From JBBDYG01 sp040901765 (GTDB taxonomy: Bacteria; Planctomycetota; Planctomycetia; Pirellulales; Lacipirellulaceae), in the NCBI GenBank assembly GCA_040901765.1, contig JBBDYG010000043.1, positions 112,110 to 176,109 of the forward strand: a DNA stretch of 64,000 nt, written 5' to 3'. The notes beneath the pieces are model-generated. The model saw only the letters and a program-made list of their open reading frames with translations. It had not been told where the DNA came from and did not search any database. A program made the position numbers and the translations under genes. This document shows positions 45,365-55,400 of the stretch, piece after piece. Every line of letters begins with the position of its first letter. The stretch's first letter is position 1.

Positions 45365-48300
45365 ATGCAGTCGCGCACTTCATCGCCGGATACGGAACAA
45401 GCGCTCGATGCCGAGCTGGAACGGATCATCGAGGCGGCGTTTGGCGGCTTGCGGAACGGCGAGCCGATCGACGTGGAGGCTCTCGCCGCAGCGCATCCCG
45501 AGTACGCAATGGAACTGCGCGACCTGCTGCCGATGATGGCTTCCTTGCTGCGCCTCAGCGAGCGCTCCGGTTCCATCGCTACCTCCGGAGAGTCGGGTGT
45601 GGCGGTTCGCCAGCAGCTTGGCGACTTCCGCTTGATCCGCGAGATTGGCCGCGGGGGGATGGGGGTCGTTTACGAAGCCGAGCAGCTTTCGATGGGCCGG
45701 CAGGTGGCGCTCAAGGTGCTCCCCTTCGCGGCACTCGTGGATCACAAATCCTTGCAAAGATTCCGCAACGAAGTCCGCGCCGCCGCCGCGCTGGATCACC
45801 CCCACATCGTCTCCGTTTACTCGATTGGCGAGGATCGCGGCGTCCACTTCTATGCCATGCAACTCATTCGCGGCCAAACATTGGCGGAAGTGATTGAAGG
45901 GGTCAGGAGACAGGGGACAGGAAACAGGGGACAGGAAGCAGGAGACAGGAGACAGCGCATAGAATGTTTTCATTCCGCAATCCGAAATCCGAAATCCGCA
46001 ATTGAAGAGGCGCCTGCAACACAGCCCGTCACCCAGGGGCGCAGCAGCACCGCCCTCGAATCGCGACGTGCGACCGAGCGATTTCGGTCCGCGGCTCGCA
46101 TTGGAATTCAGGCGGCCGAGGCCTTGCAGCACGCCCACGATCAAGGGGTGGTTCATCGCGACGTTAAGCCGAGCAACTTGCTGCTCGACGCCACGGCGAA
46201 GGTCTACGTCACCGACTTCGGCCTCGCGCGAATTGAAGCCGACGCCGGCCTCACGATGACCGGCGACGTTCTCGGTACGCTCCGCTACATGGCCCCCGAG
46301 CAAGCGCAGGGAACGCGGGTGGTCATCGATCACCGGGCCGATATTTACTCGCTGGGCGCCACGCTCTACGAACTCATCGCACTTCAACCGGCGTATGGGG
46401 AGACCGATCGCACGCAACTTCTTCAGCAGATTGCCTTTCAGGAACCGCGCGCCCTGACGAAGATCGATGGCCACCTACCCGTCGATCTGGAAACTATCGT
46501 CGCCAAAGCGATGTCGAAACAACCGGAGGACCGATACCAGACCGCCCAGCGGCTGGCGGACGACCTGCGAGCTTTTCTGGAAGACCGACCGATCAAAGCC
46601 AAGCCGCCGACGGTCGTGGAGCGCGTCGCGAAGTGGTCGCGGCGGCATCAGAAGCTGGTGGCTTCCGCGGCGCTCGCCTGCGTGCTGCTGACGGCGATTC
46701 TGGCGGTGTCCGTCATCCTGGTGAATCGCGCGCGGACCAGTGCGCTCGCCGCCCTAGATCGAACGAACGATTTGCTCTACACCGCCGACATGGCCGACGC
46801 CTGCCAGGCATGGGAGCAAGGCTGGGCGGACGAAGTGCGGCGGATTCTCGATCGCCAACTGCCCACGCCAGGTGCAACCGACCGTCGCGGATTCGATTGG
46901 TACTTGTTGCATGGCCGCGTGATGCCGCCCACGTCGGTCACCTTGGCGGGCCACGAAGGACCGGTCTACGAACTGGCGGTCTTCCCCGATCACCGCCGGC
47001 TGGCGAGTGTCGGTGAAGACGCGACGTTGCGGATTTGGAATGTTCCATCGGGCCGCCTACATAAATCAATCGAGCTTGGCAACCAACCACTTTATTCCGT
47101 CGCCATCTCGCCCGATGGACGGTATGTGGCCGCCGGCGCAACAGGGCAACCCGGGCCGGGCCGGATTTGCGCAATCTATTTGTGCGACCTGCATGACGGA
47201 TTCGCCAGCCGGGAGATCTTTCGCGGCGATCACACAGTCGAATCACTCGCTTTTAGCCCCGATGGCCAGCGGCTCGCCGCCGGCTTCCGTTACCACGAGG
47301 TTTGCCTGCTCTCGCTTAGCGGCGACGTCGTCCAACGAATCCCCTGCACCTCGTGCGTCGAATCGCTCCAGTTCACGCGGCAAAGCCCCTTTCTGTTGGT
47401 GCCGAATCGCCGTGCAGACAGCGGGGCCGGAATCTTGCAAGTCTGGCGAGATGGACTATCGGCGGTGGAACGAGAATTCGTTAGTCCCTCGGTGCCGGAT
47501 CGGTCGAACATTACCGTCGCAAGGTTGTCCCCGGACGAGCGGTTCCTATTGGCTGGTGAACGCTACCATTCCAGGACACTGATCTTCGATTTTTCGACCG
47601 GAAAAGAGCTCGCCGAGACGCCCGTTTCGCGCGATCACCTCACCGATGTCGCTTACGCGCCCGATGGCAAGAGCATCGGGGTCGGATATGCCAACGGCAC
47701 GGTCGAGGTTTTCGACTTGCAGGCGGTTGATAAGGATGCCCTCGCGATTCGCGATCGGCCCAAGGTGTTCACCGCTCATAGCGGGGAGGTCCGCAGCATG
47801 CGTTTTATCGATGCTCACTCACTCGCCACCGCCGGAGCGGACGGAGGAATCAAAATCTGGAAGCTGGCGGAGGACGCGGATCGCGTGTTGCAGCCCGATG
47901 TTAACAACTTGCAAGGGATTCAACTCTCGCCCGATGGATCGCAACTCCTTTGCATGGGTTCACGAATGCTCGTCGCCGATGCGAACACTGGCCGCAGGCA
48001 GTTTCATGCAAGCAGTATCAGCAGCGCTGAAGGCGGCGGCTCCGCGTGGTCGCCCAACGGAGACAAACTCGCCTACTGCCCACTCAACACTGGAAATGTG
48101 ACGGTGGACGATCGAGACGGCAATACTCTATTTACGATTCGTCACGGGCTTTCCCCGAATGGGGTGGTGTTTTCGCCTGACGAACGAATCGTTGCCGTAA
48201 TTAGCGACCGCTATCTGCAGTTCTGCGATGCCGGCAACGGCAGTCAGCTTTCTCGCATCTCGCTTCCACGCCAAGGGGGCTGCGCGGCGTTTAATCACAG

Positions 48301-48763
48301 CGGCAGCCAACTGGCCTACGCGGGCCACTGGGGGAAAATCGTTATGATGAACGTGCCACAACAGCAGCCCCGCGACGAATGGGACTGCGCTAGCAATACG
48401 AATTGCCTGGCATTCAGCCGCGACGATTCGCTGCTGGCCACGGGGCATGGCGACGCCGTCATTCGCATCTGGGATGTAGAGAGCGGTCGCTTGCAGGCCG
48501 AGCTGGTCGGTCACGAGCGGGGCGTCCGCGACGTAGCATTTTCACCCGACGGCCGCACTCTGCTTTCCGCCAGCGCGGACGGCACCGTCCGGCTGTGGTC
48601 CGTAATTCACAGCCGAACTTGCGGCGTGCTCCATCGAAGTTCTGATACATTCTGCCGCATGAGTCTTTCCGCCGACGGTCGTAGGCTGGCAATCGCATAC
48701 AAAGACGAACTGAGGCGCGCCGAGGTGTTGATTTGGGATATCGACTTCGGCGGCAAAGAGTGA
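45365..48763 (+). CDS. membrane Ser/Thr protein kinase with WD40 repeats (1132 aa)
   Basis: A short helical N-terminus (about 1-80) is followed by a protein kinase domain (about 85-425): IGRGGMGVVYEAE, VALKVLP, HRDVKPSNLLL, DFGLARI and YMAPEQ, all catalytic motifs intact. A transmembrane helix follows (VASAALACVLLTAILAVSVILV, about 435-457). The extracytoplasmic part (about 520-1130) consists of roughly ten WD40 repeats (for example LASVGEDATLRIWNV, LATGHGDAVIRIWDV). Between the hinge segment QLIRGQTLAEVIEG and the RSAARIGIQAAEAL helix is a low-complexity insert of about 35-50 residues encoded by 7-base tandem units. It probably senses an outside signal and phosphorylates partners, possibly linked to the ECF factor. 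Confidence 0.92.
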   Translation: MQSRTSSPDTEQALDAELERIIEAAFGGLRNGEPIDVEALAAAHPEYAMELRDLLPMMASLLRLSERSGSIATSGESGVAVRQQLGDFRLIREIGRGGMGVVYEAEQLSMGRQVALKVLPFAALVDHKSLQRFRNEVRAAAALDHPHIVSVYSIGEDRGVHFYAMQLIRGQTLAEVIEGVRRQGTGNRGQEAGDRRQRIECFHSAIRNPKSAIEEAPATQPVTQGRSSTALESRRATERFRSAARIGIQAAEALQHAHDQGVVHRDVKPSNLLLDATAKVYVTDFGLARIEADAGLTMTGDVLGTLRYMAPEQAQGTRVVIDHRADIYSLGATLYELIALQPAYGETDRTQLLQQIAFQEPRALTKIDGHLPVDLETIVAKAMSKQPEDRYQTAQRLADDLRAFLEDRPIKAKPPTVVERVAKWSRRHQKLVASAALACVLLTAILAVSVILVNRARTSALAALDRTNDLLYTADMADACQAWEQGWADEVRRILDRQLPTPGATDRRGFDWYLLHGRVMPPTSVTLAGHEGPVYELAVFPDHRRLASVGEDATLRIWNVPSGRLHKSIELGNQPLYSVAISPDGRYVAAGATGQPGPGRICAIYLCDLHDGFASREIFRGDHTVESLAFSPDGQRLAAGFRYHEVCLLSLSGDVVQRIPCTSCVESLQFTRQSPFLLVPNRRADSGAGILQVWRDGLSAVEREFVSPSVPDRSNITVARLSPDERFLLAGERYHSRTLIFDFSTGKELAETPVSRDHLTDVAYAPDGKSIGVGYANGTVEVFDLQAVDKDALAIRDRPKVFTAHSGEVRSMRFIDAHSLATAGADGGIKIWKLAEDADRVLQPDVNNLQGIQLSPDGSQLLCMGSRMLVADANTGRRQFHASSISSAEGGGSAWSPNGDKLAYCPLNTGNVTVDDRDGNTLFTIRHGLSPNGVVFSPDERIVAVISDRYLQFCDAGNGSQLSRISLPRQGGCAAFNHSGSQLAYAGHWGKIVMMNVPQQQPRDEWDCASNTNCLAFSRDDSLLATGHGDAVIRIWDVESGRLQAELVGHERGVRDVAFSPDGRTLLSASADGTVRLWSVIHSRTCGVLHRSSDTFCRMSLSADGRRLAIAYKDELRRAEVLIWDIDFGGKE
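45904..45999 (+). repeat. two heptanucleotide arrays inside the WD40 kinase gene
   Basis: Seven 7-base units of the form CAGGRRA (45904-45952) are followed, 19 bases later, by four units of the AATCCGA type (45972-45999). Together they encode the low-complexity insert of the kinase domain. Confidence 0.85.
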
Positions 48764-48854
48764 ACGCACCGACGTTCGTTAGCCGCGACGCGGAGTTCCT
48801 ACGGAGCGGAGCGCGCGAGCCGCGCCTTCTCTGCCTACCGCCCGCTACTTGCCC

Positions 48855-48871
48855 CTCCTCCGTAGGAGGAG
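48855..48871. terminator. hairpin CTCCTCC-GTA-GGAGGAG
   Basis: A perfect 7-bp inverted repeat with a 3-base loop between the kinase stop and the convergent vsr gene, probably a bidirectional terminator. No U-run is present. Confidence 0.5.
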
Positions 48872-48902
48872 TCGCAACCGTTATGACGCGCCCAACAACG
48901 AA

Positions 48903-49316
48903 CTACCTTGAAAGAAATGCTGCAACACGGGCTTCCAGCCGAGGCCGCCTTGCTGGCGCAGTCTGGCACTCCCAGACCGTTAGCACTTGCCAACCCGCCC
49001 GCCGCAACGCTTGGGCAGTCCGTTTGTCCCGCGCGGCGTTCCGCTTGAGCTTTGCCAGCCAATACCGCCGGCGGGAGGTGGGAATCCGGCACCGCCCGCA
49101 ACTGTGCATGTGCCAAAAGCAACCGCTGACGTTGATGATTTTCCGCAGACGCGGGAACACGAGGTCTGGCGTGCCGGGGAGTGAGCGAACGTGGAGCCGG
49201 TAGCGGTAGCCGAGCGAATGGACCAGCCGACGGACGACTAGCTCCGGTGAAGTGTCTTTGGACTTCACCGCTGCCATGATGCGGGAACGTTCCGCCTTAG
49301 TGAACGTATCAGTCAT
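48903..49316 (-). CDS. vsr: very short patch repair endonuclease Vsr (137 aa)
   Basis: Start at ATG 49316 (MTDTFTKAERSRIMAAVKSKDTSPE), which matches the usual start of Vsr. Conserved: SPELVVRRLVHSLGYRYRLH, the catalytic Asp in LPGTPDLVFP, and the zinc and active-site region VSGCFWHMHSC...RIPTSRRRYW. Vsr cuts next to T:G mismatches made by deamination of 5-methylcytosine and starts their repair. A C5-cytosine methyltransferase is located 0.9-2.4 kb upstream on the same strand, as expected for its partner. Confidence 0.9.
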   Translation of the reverse strand: MTDTFTKAERSRIMAAVKSKDTSPELVVRRLVHSLGYRYRLHVRSLPGTPDLVFPRLRKIINVSGCFWHMHSCGRCRIPTSRRRYWLAKLKRNAARDKRTAQALRRAGWQVLTVWECQTAPARRPRLEARVAAFLSR

Positions 49317-49399
49317 GCTTCGATTTTGGGAGCATCGCCGATGCGAAGTACAATGCGACCGTATTGAGAACTCTTTGACGCTCACACTTGGAGTGAACT

Positions 49400-49597
49400 A
49401 TGGAAGCTTTCGACAAACATGCATTGGTCAAGGACTTCCTTGCCTGGAGCGGCGGCTTTCAGCCGGAGTCGATATACCAGATTACTGTCTATCTCGACTA
49501 CGCTTGCGACGCCATGTTATACGACGACGAGGTACGCAACTTCCTAGTCACCTGGATGAACCATCCTGACTCGATCGAATGTTCTCTAGAGTTTTAA
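49400..49597 (+). CDS. small acidic hypothetical protein (65 aa)
   Basis: ATG 49400 is preceded by GGAG 7 bases upstream. The product is acidic, rich in Asp and Tyr (SIYQITVYLDYACDAM, DDEVRNFLVTWMNHP), with no signal or membrane segment. It is on the opposite strand to vsr and the nuclease genes around it, inside the modification island. A role as an inhibitor or control protein is possible for such a position, but there is no motif to prove it. Confidence 0.5.
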   Translation: MEAFDKHALVKDFLAWSGGFQPESIYQITVYLDYACDAMLYDDEVRNFLVTWMNHPDSIECSLEF

Positions 49598-49654
49598 TGA
49601 GCAGCCCTCGTAATAGAGTTGGAAGCCATTTTTCGACACATGTCCGCCATCGCG

Positions 49655-50221
49655 TTACGCGAGGCCGTTCACGTCGAGGAACGTGCGGTAATAGCGGGTG
49701 AGCCTGTCATAGTAAACCTGAAGCGCACGACGGAGGTGCGGCTTGTTTTGCGTGTTCAAGATGTAATCGACGAGTTGATTGAAATGCTGGATCTGCCGGG
49801 GAAAACGCAACGTTGGATCGCGCCGGGCGATGATCAGGTCATCCGACATAACCTGCACGCGCACTTTCTCAGGAACAGGAATCTGCATTGGCCCTGGGTC
49901 CGGAAGAACCCGTCCATTTACTAACGGGCTCTCGGCGTTGAATTTGTTGAAAAGATGTTGCTCGAGCAGGTCCATCTGAGGATGATCTATGACCGGCCAC
50001 GCCCACACATATGCGATTTCCCATACGTCGACTTGCCGGTTCGCAATGACATCGCTCCGAGCACTGGTAAGGTGCCGCCGCACGCGCGCCGAAATGGCGT
50101 CTTCGGACTGGCCGACATAGATCGGGATTTCGTCCAAATCGCACAGCGCATATATGCCGACCGTTTTAGGAAGGTGGCGCAGCTGCTGCTCCTTGAAGAT
50201 CTGCGCCTGTGATTTTGCCAT
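49655..50221 (-). CDS. GIY-YIG nuclease, putative restriction endonuclease (188 aa)
   Basis: Contains the GIY-YIG core: VGIYALCDLDEIPIYVGQSE (GIY...YVG), a downstream Arg (SARVRRHLTS) and the catalytic Glu in MDLLEQHLFNKFN. The C-terminal 90 residues are less conserved and may hold specificity. It starts 4 bases after the stop of the cytosine methyltransferase gene on the same strand, so the two are translated together. That arrangement suggests a type II restriction enzyme paired with the methyltransferase; alternatives are a repair or homing-type nuclease. No closer family is recognised. Confidence 0.75.
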   Translation of the reverse strand: MAKSQAQIFKEQQLRHLPKTVGIYALCDLDEIPIYVGQSEDAISARVRRHLTSARSDVIANRQVDVWEIAYVWAWPVIDHPQMDLLEQHLFNKFNAESPLVNGRVLPDPGPMQIPVPEKVRVQVMSDDLIIARRDPTLRFPRQIQHFNQLVDYILNTQNKPHLRRALQVYYDRLTRYYRTFLDVNGLA

Positions 50222-50225
50222 CTAT

Positions 50226-51710
50226 CTATTTAGCCTTTTCCAAAGGGTGAACCTTCCATAGAGCCTTGGCGCACCGGTTCAGGTAGTTCTTCGCTATCCA
50301 CTCGACGGCAGGAACACAAACCGCGTCGCCAAATCCAAAGAGGGCTTTGTTCAGCGGAACGCCGATGCGGTAGCTATCCGGCACTCCTTGCAAACGCGCG
50401 CATTCTCGGGGAGTCAAAAGACGAACTTGATACTTTCCTCGCCCTGCCTTGAATAGAATCTGACGTCCGCTCCCGCCACGCGGTGTTCGTAGGCAGCCCG
50501 CAATGCCATCCGAGCGTAGCTCCGCCATGCTTCGTCCGTTGCGTACGCGGCGAAACGCGGTGGCATACGTGATCTTGCGCGCGGCAATCATTCGCTGTGC
50601 GACTTCATTGTGCTTTTCGCTCAACTGATTCATAAAATAGGCCGCACGCTCTCCGTTCCACCACTGTCTGTCGTTTGACGGCAAATCCTCAACGATATCC
50701 GCAAGTCGTGTCCGTGGCTGTGGCAGTGACGGCAGCTTCTTCAGATTCCAGTGGATGTGCGGATTCAAATTGATGAATGTTACGAGTGGTTCCGGACGAG
50801 CCCCGCTTGGTGATGCCACTGTTCGACGCGATTGCCCTTGGTCTAGGGTTGCTACAACGAAAAGCCGCACTCGGCTCTGAGGAACCCAATGTTTGGCGTT
50901 AAGAATAAACGCATCAACGCAGTAGCCGAGGTCATTGAGGGCAAGCAGCGCTTTCTCAAAGTCACGCCCTCCGTCGCTCATAAAAAACCCGAGTACATTT
51001 TCCAGTAAGACTGTGGGCGGCTTTCGATCACCCATTTCACGCAGAATGCGAATCAGCCCCCAGAATGCGGACGACTCTTTGCCATCAAGCCCTTCCCAAC
51101 GACCGGCAATCGACAAATCGTTGCATGGAAATGAAGCCGTGAATAAATCACAAGTCGGAATGGTGTCCGCGTCTATCTTGTGAATGTCGTCCACAATCAA
51201 ATGATCATTGCTGGGCCAGTTGTGCCGGTACATCTCGGCTTTATCCGGATCAATGTCATTTGCGAACACGACTTGCCAGCCATGACGCTCAAGAGCAAGA
51301 CGAACCAATCCAATTCCAGCAAAGAATTCCGCGGCGGTGAACGATTCGCCATTTGCCGAAGCCCGGCGACCGACCGACAGGCGATACCGGCGTTCCTCGA
51401 TCCGATCAATCGCTAGTAGGTCGCCGGCGTTCACTTCGTGCCGTTTGAAGAATCGCCGGACCCATTGGCGGCCGCGAAAGAAGCCGCGTGGCTTGCCGTT
51501 CGCAGCGCTTTTGCCAATGTCGGTCGTCACGACCTCATCAAGACCGTCGAGTTCCAGTTCGATGCAGTGGCCATTGCCGTTGCCATTCCGGCGCGAGGGA
51601 CCAATGCAATCGGGCGGGAAAAAGTCGAGGTGTTCGCGGACGTAAATATGGTGCTGTCGGACGTTGCCGGGGGTAATGCGGACAAGTCGTCGTTGGCTGC
51701 CGTTGCCCAC
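50226..51710 (-). CDS. DNA (cytosine-5) methyltransferase with N-terminal DNA-binding-like domain (494 aa)
   Basis: GTG 51710 is the start, with GGGAG about 9 bases upstream. The N-terminal 115 residues (VRITPGNVRQHHIYVREHLDFFP, VVTTDIG, FFRGRQWVRRFFKRHEVNAGDLLAID) look like the B3/EcoRII-N type pseudobarrel DNA-binding module seen in some restriction proteins. The methyltransferase part follows: FFAGIGLVRLAL, the catalytic Cys in ASFPCNDLSIAG, VLLENVLGFF (ENV), VPQSRVRLFVVA, a target-recognition region (about 300-400) and the C-terminal LTPRECARLQGVPDSY. It methylates C5 of cytosine in an unknown site and presumably protects it from the coupled GIY-YIG nuclease. Confidence 0.9.
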   Translation of the reverse strand: MGNGSQRRLVRITPGNVRQHHIYVREHLDFFPPDCIGPSRRNGNGNGHCIELELDGLDEVVTTDIGKSAANGKPRGFFRGRQWVRRFFKRHEVNAGDLLAIDRIEERRYRLSVGRRASANGESFTAAEFFAGIGLVRLALERHGWQVVFANDIDPDKAEMYRHNWPSNDHLIVDDIHKIDADTIPTCDLFTASFPCNDLSIAGRWEGLDGKESSAFWGLIRILREMGDRKPPTVLLENVLGFFMSDGGRDFEKALLALNDLGYCVDAFILNAKHWVPQSRVRLFVVATLDQGQSRRTVASPSGARPEPLVTFINLNPHIHWNLKKLPSLPQPRTRLADIVEDLPSNDRQWWNGERAAYFMNQLSEKHNEVAQRMIAARKITYATAFRRVRNGRSMAELRSDGIAGCLRTPRGGSGRQILFKAGRGKYQVRLLTPRECARLQGVPDSYRIGVPLNKALFGFGDAVCVPAVEWIAKNYLNRCAKALWKVHPLEKAK

Positions 51711-52019
51711 GAAGTTGATCTCCCTATCCCATGTTGTCTATTAACTCTGATCTGCGCATGATTGCCTAGATTCCGAGCTTTTCTCAAGTCTAGCGAACTT
51801 ACTAAATTCGGCAATCCAGCACGCCACCCAGGGTTCCGCTGCTGATCGAGGTCTCTGAACCGGCCGTAGCGGGCCAGCGGCGTCAGCCATCCGTTCCCGT
51901 TCTTCTCAACTTCCCGCTTGCAAAAGTGCCACCAATCGTATAGTGTACATGCGAACAAATCTACCACCCCTCTCGAGAGCATGTACGCAAATGCAATTCC
52001 ACAACCGCCCGCCGCCTTT

Positions 52020-52054
52020 GAGGAGCGAGAGGTGAGGAGCGAGGAGCGAGGATA
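52020..52054. repeat. heptanucleotide array GAGGAGC x5
   Basis: Units GAGGAGC, GAGAGGT, GAGGAGC, GAGGAGC, GAGGATA follow one another without a gap, upstream of the methyltransferase gene. Confidence 0.75.
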
Positions 52055-52094
52055 GCCTAGCAATTCTCCGCCTTCCTCCACCGCTCGCTGGTGC

Positions 52095-52160
52095 CACTGC
52101 TGGCTCGCCCAGCAGTGCGAAGTGAGTACCAGGACTCCACTGCTGGACAAGCCAGCAGTG
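52095..52160. repeat. paired CACTGCTGG hairpins
   Basis: Two perfect 9-bp stems with 5-base loops (52095-52117 and 52138-52160) share the same arms but have different loops, and the outer bases (GGTGC / GCACC-like) also complement each other. This is a dispersed planctomycete palindrome type. Confidence 0.75.
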
Positions 52161-52496
52161 CCACCCAAGGTGCGCACCACCTACCACCTAGCCGCCCGCC
52201 GAGCGGCCTGCGCTCGCAGTGCGCGCCGCAGGCGCGCCGTCGCCCAACTTGCTCGCCAGATGACTCTTCCGTTTATCGACGAAAACTCCCCCACGCCAAC
52301 CAGGCAACTAACCGCGTAACCGTTTGCAGCTTAACACGTTACCGCCATCCGCGCTCCACGCCCCAACCCGAATAGATGTCGCAAAAATCAAATGTGTGTC
52401 CCCACCGCCACCCCCCTGTCCGCAACCCCCAATCCCAAATCCCAAATCATCAATCAGCCCCCCCTCCACCACCCTTCGACAATCGGGCAACGACTC

Positions 52497-55400
52497 TTAC
52501 CATCCAGCTTGCCGCAACTTCAAGCACACGCCTGCCGCCGCCAGTAGTAGCAGTTGCAGGGCGGATGGCTCGGGCACCGCGTCAGGGCCGTTGGAGCCGG
52601 TACCGGCATTTTGACCGAAGTGCATGTTCCAGCGGTCGTAGTCGTCCGGTCCAACGCCCGCCGTGTCGTCATTCGGGAGCGACGTTCCGCCCCCCAATTG
52701 ATCCCGCCATACGGTGTAGTCGGCGGCATTTACGGCGCCGTCCTCGTTGTAGTCGCCTGGCAGAGCCTGAACCACGGATAGTTGGACATTGGTGGGGTTG
52801 TAGCTGATGGACCAGGAGAGACCTGCGGCCAAGTCCGGCAAGCTGGTTGTTTGGAACGTGCCCGCGACCCCGCCGACCGCCGAGAGAAAACCAAACACGT
52901 TGCCTAGCACGGGGGTAAAGCCATCCAACAGAGATACGTTCAATTCGCCTGCTATCTGCGCCTGTCCGGTCAGTGTCAGCCGGTCGAAGTCGTTCAGACC
53001 GATGCCTGCTATTTCGATCTCGAATGCCCCGGAGGAATCCTGCTGGAAATCGATGCCCAGCACTTGACCGGGAGACGCGCCTAATTCGAGAGTCCCTTGG
53101 TTCTGGATCAGCACGCCGACATTTGCGCCGTCCAAAAGCCGCAGCGTTCGATTCGCGGCGTTGATCAGTGTTCCACCACCGGCAAACATTGCGCCGGCTT
53201 GCACTACCGTAACAGGATTTTCCAAACGCAGATTGCCCGTCAACATGGTCGCACTGCCGTTCTCAAGGACTGTCGTACCGTCGATTTCCAGCGATGCCGT
53301 GCCGCCCGTGACCGTGACCGCGCCGCCGATGTCCGTTCCATTGGTCGACCGGTAGCGGGCGCCATCGGCCAGGGTCAATGTAGACCCCGGTTCAAATTCC
53401 AGTTCAAAATCGTTGGCGAACACCGTTCGGTTGGCGCTCGCGCTCGCCGTGCCTGTGAACAGGAACGTGGCGTCGTCGCGGACTTCGAGATCTCCGCTGA
53501 CGGCGTTCAGCGAGCCGGTGCCGGTCGCGCCATCCCAATCGTTGTCGTTATTGGCCGTTTCGACGACCAGCGTGCCGCCCTCCGCGTCGATGCGAGTGCT
53601 GTTGATCACGCGTGACGAAATTAAACCAAAGCCGTTAAGGCCGTTGGCGCCGTCGTTGGCAACCGTGCCGCCGCGCAGCTCGCCGCCGTTGAGCTGGACA
53701 AGGTCCGTAACATTGGTGTTCCAGAGATTCACAACATCGAGGATGCCGCTCCCATCGGCGGTGCCAAGCGTGCCCACGTCCACGATCGCGCCTCCGAGGA
53801 TCAGCGATCCGCCCTGAGCCAGAACGTGCGCCGCGCCATCGAAGTCGACGTCGGCCATGATCTGGCCGAAGCCGTGTAATGCACGACCATCGCTCGCGGC
53901 CAAGACGCCGGGGCCCAAGATGAAAGCACCCGCGATCGTATTTGGATCGTCGGTATTGTTGCCGCCATTGAGGTGAAACGGCTCGCCGGCCGTGGCGATG
54001 GGGACCTCGGCGCTCGCGCCGAAATCGAGGCGGGCATTGGTCTGCACTTCACCGCCAACGAGCAGTCTGCCGTTGATATTAACGTCTGAACCCGCGAGCA
54101 GGACCGCGTTGGTATTGTCATTCACCAGAATCATCGAGCCGTGGGCACTTAGCGTCCACTCGGCATTGGGGTCGTCGAGGTTGACCGTCAGCGAACCGGC
54201 GCCGAGTTGGTTGTCGATGTCCAGTGTGTCGGAGCCCGTCATTTTGGTTTCGCCGAAGTCCTCCAAAATCGCGGCATTGATGACGAGCGGCGCGTCGACA
54301 TCGATCCGGTTTCCGGTGGAGTCGGACGTTTCGCCATCGAAGTCGACTGTGCCACCAACCATATTGAGCGTCGTCGCCTCAGCGAAGTTGACCGTGTCGT
54401 TGGTCACCAAGGCGCCTGCGCCGGTAAACTCGGCATTGTCAGCCCCGTTGACCGGGTAAAAGGAAGCCGAATTGCCAAGTACGAGCGTTGTTCCGGCTTC
54501 AATTGCGACTTTGGCGTCGGACCTGAAGGTGATGACCGAGTTGATCCGCGAAATGCCGGTACCGCCGACGCGCACAAACCCGTGGATCCCACCTGCATCG
54601 ACTCCGATCGACAGGGGCTCGCCCGTCCACGTGGCCGCGGTTCCGGTCGTGTTATTCAAATCCATCAGCCCGACCAAAACGAACTCGGCGTCCCCCGTGT
54701 TGACGTTGACCGTTCCGCTGTTGATGGCGATCCACGCGCTGAAACCGTTGGTACCGCTACCTAAGATCTGGTAGTCGTCGACGTCGACAGTGAGCGTTGC
54801 TCCCGGCTCGATCCACCAGCCACCGTACCCGAATTGAAATGTATCCGTGCTGATCGTCGAATTGGACTGCACGAAATTCTGATACTCGGCCGAGTTCGAG
54901 CCGAGGCCGCCGGCGGGGAAGAACGTGCCTGCGCCTGTAATCAGGCCGCCGTCGTAAGTCGCTTGGTTGCTGGCGAATCCCTGGAGTTTCAGCGTCGTTC
55001 CGGCCTGAACAAAGGTTGTCGAACCGCCGTCGAAGGTAATCTTGGCGCCGATGTCGGTATCGCCGTTCACGTCCAGGATGCCGGCCAGAACCATCCGCGT
55101 TCCACCAATGCTGGCCGTACCGGCGCCGGCGGTGTTGGCAGTGAGCGTATCGTTCATGATCCACTGCGCTGGCCCGCTGATTACCAAGCTGGCCCCGTTG
55201 CCACCCAGGTTGATCGGGTCGTCCATGTCGTCATCGTCAGCGTCGAAATTCGACGCGTTGATTCTGAACTGCACGCCATCGTTGATGGTATGGAGAAAGC
55301 CCCCATTGCCGAATCCAAAAGTACCATCCCAGTCAAACGTGTTGACAGTGATCGTGGTGTCGGCTGCAACGGCGGAGCTGTCGTGGGTGTAAATTGTCCC

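Larger units (their letters stand above)
51711..52496. other. intergenic region with palindromes and heptanucleotide arrays
   Basis: No confident gene. Repeats found: five 7-base units of GAGGAGC type (52020-52054); two hairpins, CACTGCTGG-CTCGC-CCAGCAGTG (52095-52117) and CACTGCTGG-ACAAG-CCAGCAGTG (52138-52160); and five 7-base units AACCCCC/AATCCCA (52424-52458). A minus-strand open frame covering 51527-52180 has a protein-like stretch (WWHFCKREVEKNGNGWL at about 51900) that could be a gene remnant, but it is not supported. Confidence 0.6.

Noticed and set aside
44973..45536. Open frame with LTYSLTH repeats across the N gap
   Set aside because: Translation of the 8-bp tandem array and unknown bases, not a protein.
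51527..52180. Minus-strand open frame of 217 codons upstream of the methyltransferase
   Set aside because: It overlaps the methyltransferase start and the intergenic palindromes. One stretch looks protein-like, but no family or start site supports it.
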